Assembly: GCA_034440575.1 (NCBI GenBank)
Contig: JAOTOL010001457.1
Location: forward strand, 1,055,458 to 1,119,457
DNA: 64,000 bases
Direction: 5' to 3'
From: Imbricaverruca yamaguchii
Taxonomy: Eukaryota > Arthropoda > Thecostraca > Neoverrucidae
Positions 58,691-64,000 of this stretch are shown piece by piece. Below the pieces are notes generated by a model. It worked only from the letters and a program-made list of their open reading frames with translations. It searched no databases and was not told where the DNA came from. The translations under genes and the position numbers were made by a program. How positions within the stretch are numbered: position 1 is the first letter of the stretch; every line of letters begins with the position of its first letter.

Positions 58691-60571
58691 TCTGTTCTGC
58701 CGCTTTTACTTGCTTGAAATGACGCAAATTGGCCAAGTGCTATTTTTCCTCTTGGCATAATCTTATCCACCTGGGGACCACATTCCGGCTTTTGATCAAG
58801 TGGGACGCCAAGATCAGACATGACGCCTATCGTTGCTGGCGGTGTACCGTCTACGCTATGTTCACTAGATATCGGCGAGTGGCGGAGCGTAAGTGTGCTA
58901 CCCTTATTAGCGGTACACTGTGTTCACCAAACATCTATGAATGGCGGAGCGTGAGTGTTAACACTCTCTACATTTAGACGGGTTTACCGCCAGGTGAACC
59001 TGTAACACCTGCCACCTGTAACATCTGCCACCTGTAGCACCTGCCACCTGCAACACCTCACTCAAGACAGCTGTGGAGTTTATCGAGACCAAGCTTCATC
59101 GTCAATACTTCGGCTGGATGTCCACTCTTCCATGTATTTTCACGTCACCAGCAAACATCAGAATTTTTGAATGAGGTGATAAGCGGGGTGTGTTTATATT
59201 TGATTAAGAGTAAATGGCACCCCAGTCATTGACCAACATCTGGCTGAAGCTGAACCATTGAGCCTATCGAGGCGCCCTTCCATAACACTCTAGTGTACCG
59301 TTCTCCCGCTCAACGTGGTTTGTTTTTCAGCTATGGCACCCATTCGGATAAACATATCAGCAAAACATCAATTGCTCCCCCCCCACTCCCAACCCCCCCC
59401 CCCACCCCCACCCCCACCCCTCACCCCCACCCCCAGTTGCAGTCAGTTTCACAAAGTGACGTCCAAGCGGGAAAGTGATCCCTAACACATGCGAGCACAA
59501 GTGGCGCCAGCCTTCTGCGTGCAAAAATTTCCCGAAAGCCACGGTAAGCACGTTAAAACCCTCTGCTTCCTTGCCAAAAAAAATGTGCAGCGAGCTATTC
59601 GATGGTTTTTCCCGATATACTCGTATGATGCGAATTTTCCAATTGATAACGGAGATGATTAACATCCTAGAAAGCCGAGCTGTATTATGCATATACCACG
59701 TCTGTTTGGGAACCAGCGGATATGGTGTTCCAGGTCGGTTCTTGCAACGCACCCAAGTATGAGGCACACGATCGGCCGGACATAAATCCATGTCGCTTCA
59801 CTCATGAACCGGCTGTATGTGAGGAAACGAGTTGCAAACGATTCCACCTTATATCTTACCTAAAATGAGTAAGGGTGACATCGATATATAACATAGAGGA
59901 GAACTTCCCTTGCCTTTCTTCAGGCACAGCATTTGCTCGTTCCCTCATTCTTTGGAACACGCTTCGAAGGAGTGATGGCTTGCAGAACTTTCATGACCTC
60001 AGCACGTTCGCGAACTATTCTTCCGCTGATATATCAAATCAGTAATCCTTGTGCGGCTTGATGTTCTGCAGAACTGAACGAACAGCTGTATCAGACGTAG
60101 TAGATGAATACACGGTGTATCCATCGGGTACGGAGAAGCTGCTGCCGGGACTCCCACCTGGCGACCGGACAAATTTGATGACATTGCCAATCCGCTTCGC
60201 AAACACAAAAAGGAGCCAGGCTGCACAGCTCAGCGTTGTATTCCAGCCATGCCTCCATGGCAACGAATCGAGGTTATTGCTGACCTTTCACTGTGTGGCA
60301 GCAATGAGGCTTGCGCTACCGCTGGCCAATTTCATATGTCGGCATTGATAATGATCCGCGGATACAAGGATAGCATTCGTATTTATGCTGATGGGTCATA
60401 GCTCGACTATGGAGTAGGCGATTCCTTTGCGTGTCAATCTTGTATTTAGTTGTTTCGGTCACCTAACTACTGGTCAGTTTTAGCGAACATCGGAAGACTG
60501 CCGCCTACCTACTTAGGGCGCCTCCCTATTTTGCCGAAACTCCTCGGTTTTTGGTCATTTTGTGTTAAAGG

Positions 60572-60607
<36 letters not shown>

Positions 60608-61228
60608 CTTAAACGCGAAAATAGAGCTTTCACCCTCGCGTGGTTAGTCGAGACCGCGCCAAGGTCAAACAGTTCGGTATAGGCCGAAAAAACAATACGT
60701 TTGTTTCCAACAACCAATAAAATAAGATATGATGGAAAATAAGGCGTTAACATATGTCTAGTGACGGCATGAATGTTCTTACCTTGGATAAAATATACAA
60801 TTGCTTATGTCTATCAACACAATTGTTTCATTCTGTTGTCTGCTGTGTTCAGATATACTTTAATATGACAATATTCATATTGGTGTGGTGTGCACGAGGC
60901 ATGTCCCGAAGTGATGGATCTACGTATATTGATGTAATCATAGATGGTGGAACGGGTTGCGGGGGGGGGGACGGTAATCCTAAATCCGGGAGTGAACACA
61001 TAGAGCCTATGAAGGGTAATTGAAAGAAACCGACTTTTACCTATATCGTATCCATTTTACATTCGGACTTTGCACCACTTCTGGATTTAACGCATTCAAG
61101 GTAAGGTCAACATCTTAATGCTATGTTCTGTATATTTCATTGCATGAAATGAAACATTGCGGTACCTTCACCCTGCTAATCAAGAGTTTGAACATGCTAC
61201 GAACGTCAAATTATCTGCCTTGACCTCA
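58691..61228. other. no recognised gene; several simple repeats
   Basis: Holds 15-bp CACCTG repeats at 58985-59062, a C-rich (CCCCCA)n-like tract at about 59378-59440, and (TA)n at 60576-60604. A stretch at 59925-60005 (RSLILWNTLRRSDGLQNF) faintly resembles a LINE C-terminus. No gene is recognised. Confidence 0.4.
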
Positions 61229-61254
61229 GGCTAGTATCTTTAATGATACTAGCC
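61229..61254. repeat. perfect 10-bp inverted repeat
   Basis: GGCTAGTATC and GATACTAGCC surround a TTTAAT loop. An outer pair CAAGAGTT (about 61186) and AACTCTTG (about 61263) makes a nested second stem. Confidence 0.85.
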
Positions 61255-61640
61255 TCTCCAAGAACTCTTGAATTAATAAATAGCGGCATCATTACTTACA
61301 ATGAATGTTGGAGGTTTATACAAAATATGTTTACTTAAGAAAATATTTTACGACAGCAAACTGACATACCCAGGTGGTGAAGTGTATACAGTAACAAGGG
61401 ACACAGAGGCATAGGGGGTACGTGGTCCCCTAGAAAAGTAGCGCACCATTATGATCTGGAAAGGCGCTACTCATGGACGAATCGTGCGCGCATCCCCCCA
61501 CCCCCTAACGTATTCTTCAACCAAAATTGTCCTCCTCAGACGAATAGACTATCCTTTTGAGAGGAAAAGGTGCTCTCTCAATATGATGGAGTGCCTCCTC
61601 CCTCCCCCTCCGTTCAACCAACCAAAGGCCCGTGACTTTC
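61255..61640. other. no recognised gene
   Basis: Mixed sequence with nothing recognised; the open frame through the next array begins here. Confidence 0.4.
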
Positions 61641-62240
61641 GCAGTGGCGCCCCTCCAGACGGGCGCCACTGCGACGGCGCCCCTCCAGACGGGCGCCACT
61701 GCGACGGCGCCCCTCCAGACGGGCGCCACTGCGACGGCGCCCCTCCAGACGGGCGCCACTGCGACGGCGCCCCTCCAGACGGGCGCCACTGCGACGGCGC
61801 CCCTCCATACGGGCGCCACTGCGACGGCGCCCCTCCAGACGGGCGCCACTGCGACGGCGCCCCTCCAGACGGGCGCCACTGCGACGGTGCCCCTCCAGAC
61901 GGGCGCCACTGCGACGGCGCCTCTCCAGACGGGCGCCACTGCGACGGCGCCCCTCCAGACGGGCGCCACTGCGACGGCGCCCCTCCAGACGGGCGCCACT
62001 GCGACGGTGCCCCTCCAGACGGGCGCCACTGCGACGGCGCCCCTCAAGACGGGCGCCACTGCGACGGCGCCCCTCCAGACGGGCGCCACTGCGACGGTGC
62101 CCCTCCAGACGGGCGCCACTGCGACGGCGCCTCTCCAGACGGGCGCCACTGCGACGGCGCCCCTCCATACGGGCGCCACTGCGACGGCGCCCCTCCAGAC
62201 GGGCGCCACTGCGACGGCGCCGCTCCAGACTGGCGCCACT
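61641..62240 (+). repeat. 30-bp minisatellite of hairpin units, 20 copies
   Basis: Twenty near-identical 30-bp units. Each contains GGGCGCC, ACTGCGAC and GGCGCCC in that order, that is a 7-bp perfect stem with an 8-nt loop, then a CTCCAGAC spacer. Rare variants (GGTGCCC, GCGCCTCTCC, CCATAC, CAAGAC) recur in the same neighbourhood order, pointing to block duplication. Every frame is open on both strands; the + frame gives PPDGRHCDGA decapeptides. It is not a CRISPR array: there are no unique spacers. Confidence 0.95.
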
Positions 62241-62619
62241 CGCTCAAAATTTCCTCCGGATCTGCCCACGCACAAAAGCGGCTAAATCGATCGAGGAATG
62301 GTACACCACATGTCCGCCCACTGCACTACCCATTGGGGGGGGGGGGATGACCGGCCAGCTCGCGCCCTGGTGCGGGCTGACTGAAGGTTGTCAAAACCAA
62401 GGACTTCCACAAGCATGTTCTTTACAAAAAGCAATGTTTTTGTTTTCTGTCGAGTGATCCTGAAGATATATCATTTGCATGCTTTCTGCTCAAAATAGCC
62501 ATGAAAATCAATGATGAATATATGATAGGCATGCATGCATCCGTGTAAAATTATAGATACATAGATACACGATAGAAGTATATTTTTGGACAATCTGTGC
62601 AGCTTGGGCCTCAAACTGT
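62241..62619. other. no recognised gene
   Basis: Includes a G run at about 62334-62347. Nothing else is recognised. Confidence 0.4.
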
Positions 62620-63105
62620 AACCTTTGTCAAAGTGTGTCCTTTACCGAATTGTGTCCTGTACCAAAGTGTTTCCTATACCAAAATGTGTCCTCTGCAAAA
62701 GTGTGTCCTGTACCAAAGTGTGTTCTTAACCAAGGTATGTCCTGTATCAAAGTGTGTCCTTAAACAATGTGTGTTCCTTACCAATGTGTGTCATTTACCA
62801 AAGTATGTCCTTTACTAAAGTCCGTTACGTACCAAAGTGTGTCCTTTGCCTAGGCGTCTTCCTGGCCAAAGTGTGTCCTCTACCAAAGTGTGTCCTTTAC
62901 CGAAATATGTCCTTTACCAAGGCATGTTCTGTAACAAAGTGTGTCATTTACCAAAGTGTGCCATTTACCAAAGTGTGTTCTGTACCAAAGTATGTGCTGT
63001 ACAAATGTGTGTCCTGTACCAAAATGTGTCCATCACCCAAGTGTGTCCTTTATTAAGGAATGTCCTTTACCGAAGTGTATCCTTTGCGAAAGTGTGTCAT
63101 TTACC
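62620..63105 (+). repeat. 18-bp array, about 27 copies
   Basis: An 18-bp unit AAAGTGTGTCCTTTACCA with many single-base changes but almost no length changes. Frames give Cys-rich peptides such as KVCPLPKCVLYQS, with no independent sign of coding. Confidence 0.9.
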
Positions 63106-63919
63106 CCATTAGCAGAACGATGCGACTTGAGCTTATTTAAGCCATATGATTCATGCGATGCACGTATAGCCTGAAGAGGCAAGCTGTGGAATCGCTAACG
63201 CACCGGCCACTTTATCTTCAAAAGCCTCAATCCAGATTTGTATGTGCTCCCTATCGTTTGCAGCAGGTTGTAGCTTGGCTAACGTCTCTTCCAATAATTG
63301 GTACTCGTAATACGAGGCCGGCCAAATGGGCAGTTCATTGGTTGCTGATCCTAGGTATCATTTGTAATATAAATTAAGATCGGGCGAGTAGTTACAAATA
63401 TTGTCAAAAGCAGATGAGTACGTGATGACCTCTGTCTGACATGTCTTGCTAAATACCGCAGTCAGTGCGACCATGACAGTCGGCAGGACATGGTTGAGTT
63501 CGCTTGTGAAGGTGCACATCCGCCCGATAAAGTCTGGGTCCCGTACTGTGTGCTGCTGTAGACGCAGCATGCAGTTCGCGTCACAGCTGCTGACCCGTAG
63601 CAGTGACACCCGTACTGCAGCGGGTCCGCCCTCTGCCACTTACTTCACAGACACTTGAGAAGCAAGCGTGAAGACGCCGCTAGTGCTCAAGTGCATCCGG
63701 TGAAACACCGTCGACTCGACCAGCGCTTCCGATTTGCCTATGCAAACCGAGCTGCGGGCCGTGCCGCGACTCTGATGCCGGCCGGCCGGGGGGGGGGGGG
63801 GGACGTCCGCCGGCAGGTGTCCGGCCGGGTCGGCACACCGTGCTCGAGTGGTGATCGGCGCAGCCTCGAGAGGCCGGTGCACCGGGCGCACCGCCGTCCG
63901 CCCCGGACGGCACCAATGT

Positions 63920-63920
<1 letters not shown>
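63106..63920. other. no recognised gene
   Basis: GC-rich towards the end with a G run at about 63789-63802. No gene is recognised. Confidence 0.4.

Positions 63921-64000
<80 letters not shown>
63921..64000. repeat. (CA)n microsatellite cut by window edge
   Basis: At least 40 uninterrupted CA dinucleotides running to the last base of the window. Confidence 0.95.

Noticed and set aside
59925..60350. LINE C-terminal fragment on the + strand
   Set aside because: One short WNTLRRSDGLQNF-like stretch is not enough, and the following frame has no LINE features.
61641..62240. CRISPR-like array of identical 30-bp units
   Set aside because: There are no unique spacers and no cas genes, and the context is eukaryotic; it is a minisatellite.

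Overview
This window looks like a gene-poor, repeat-saturated stretch of an invertebrate animal nuclear genome. The basis is the mix of element types: CR1/L2-type, I-type and Jockey-like non-LTR retrotransposon fragments, a Penelope-like element, tRNA-derived SINEs, and a TTAA-flanked piggyBac-like non-autonomous DNA transposon in four copies. There are also long (TA)n, (CA)n and (CT)n tracts and no sign of bacterial gene organisation. The species cannot be named from the sequence; a marine invertebrate or arthropod is a guess. I recognise no intact host protein-coding gene and no intact tRNA or rRNA gene.

Layout. 0-10 kb: piggyBac-like copies 1 and 2, a four-block hexanucleotide array, a fold-back element carrying a retrotransposon RT fragment, two convergent decayed RT fragments and a 24-bp minisatellite. 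10-20 kb: an I-type LINE 3' end inserted with a target-site duplication into a 30-bp array, CR1 copy 1, a 27-bp minisatellite and a 53-bp repeat. 20-33 kb: a degenerate 48-bp array, a decayed Penelope-like element, and 76-bp and 46-bp arrays. 34-45 kb: a complete small SINE with a 13-bp target-site duplication, piggyBac-like copies 3 and 4 (both inverted), a duplicated short reading frame, and 27-, 22- and 36-bp arrays, the last next to a second tRNA-type SINE. 46-64 kb: a further SINE-like copy, a ~340-bp direct duplication, a large imperfect palindrome, CR1 copy 2 inserted inside a 67-bp array, a 30-bp hairpin minisatellite, an 18-bp array and a terminal (CA)n tract.

Most long open frames in the window are products of the minisatellites. 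Many units are a multiple of 3 bp and contain no stop codon, so both strands stay open for hundreds of codons. These should not be annotated as proteins. Insertion order can be read at several sites: LINEs and SINEs interrupt older arrays. The most interesting structures are the fold-back element with an RT core, the nested LINE/array sites, the hairpin-bearing arrays, the SINE that shares a core with its neighbouring minisatellite, and a short duplicated coding-like segment near 36.5-37.1 kb.
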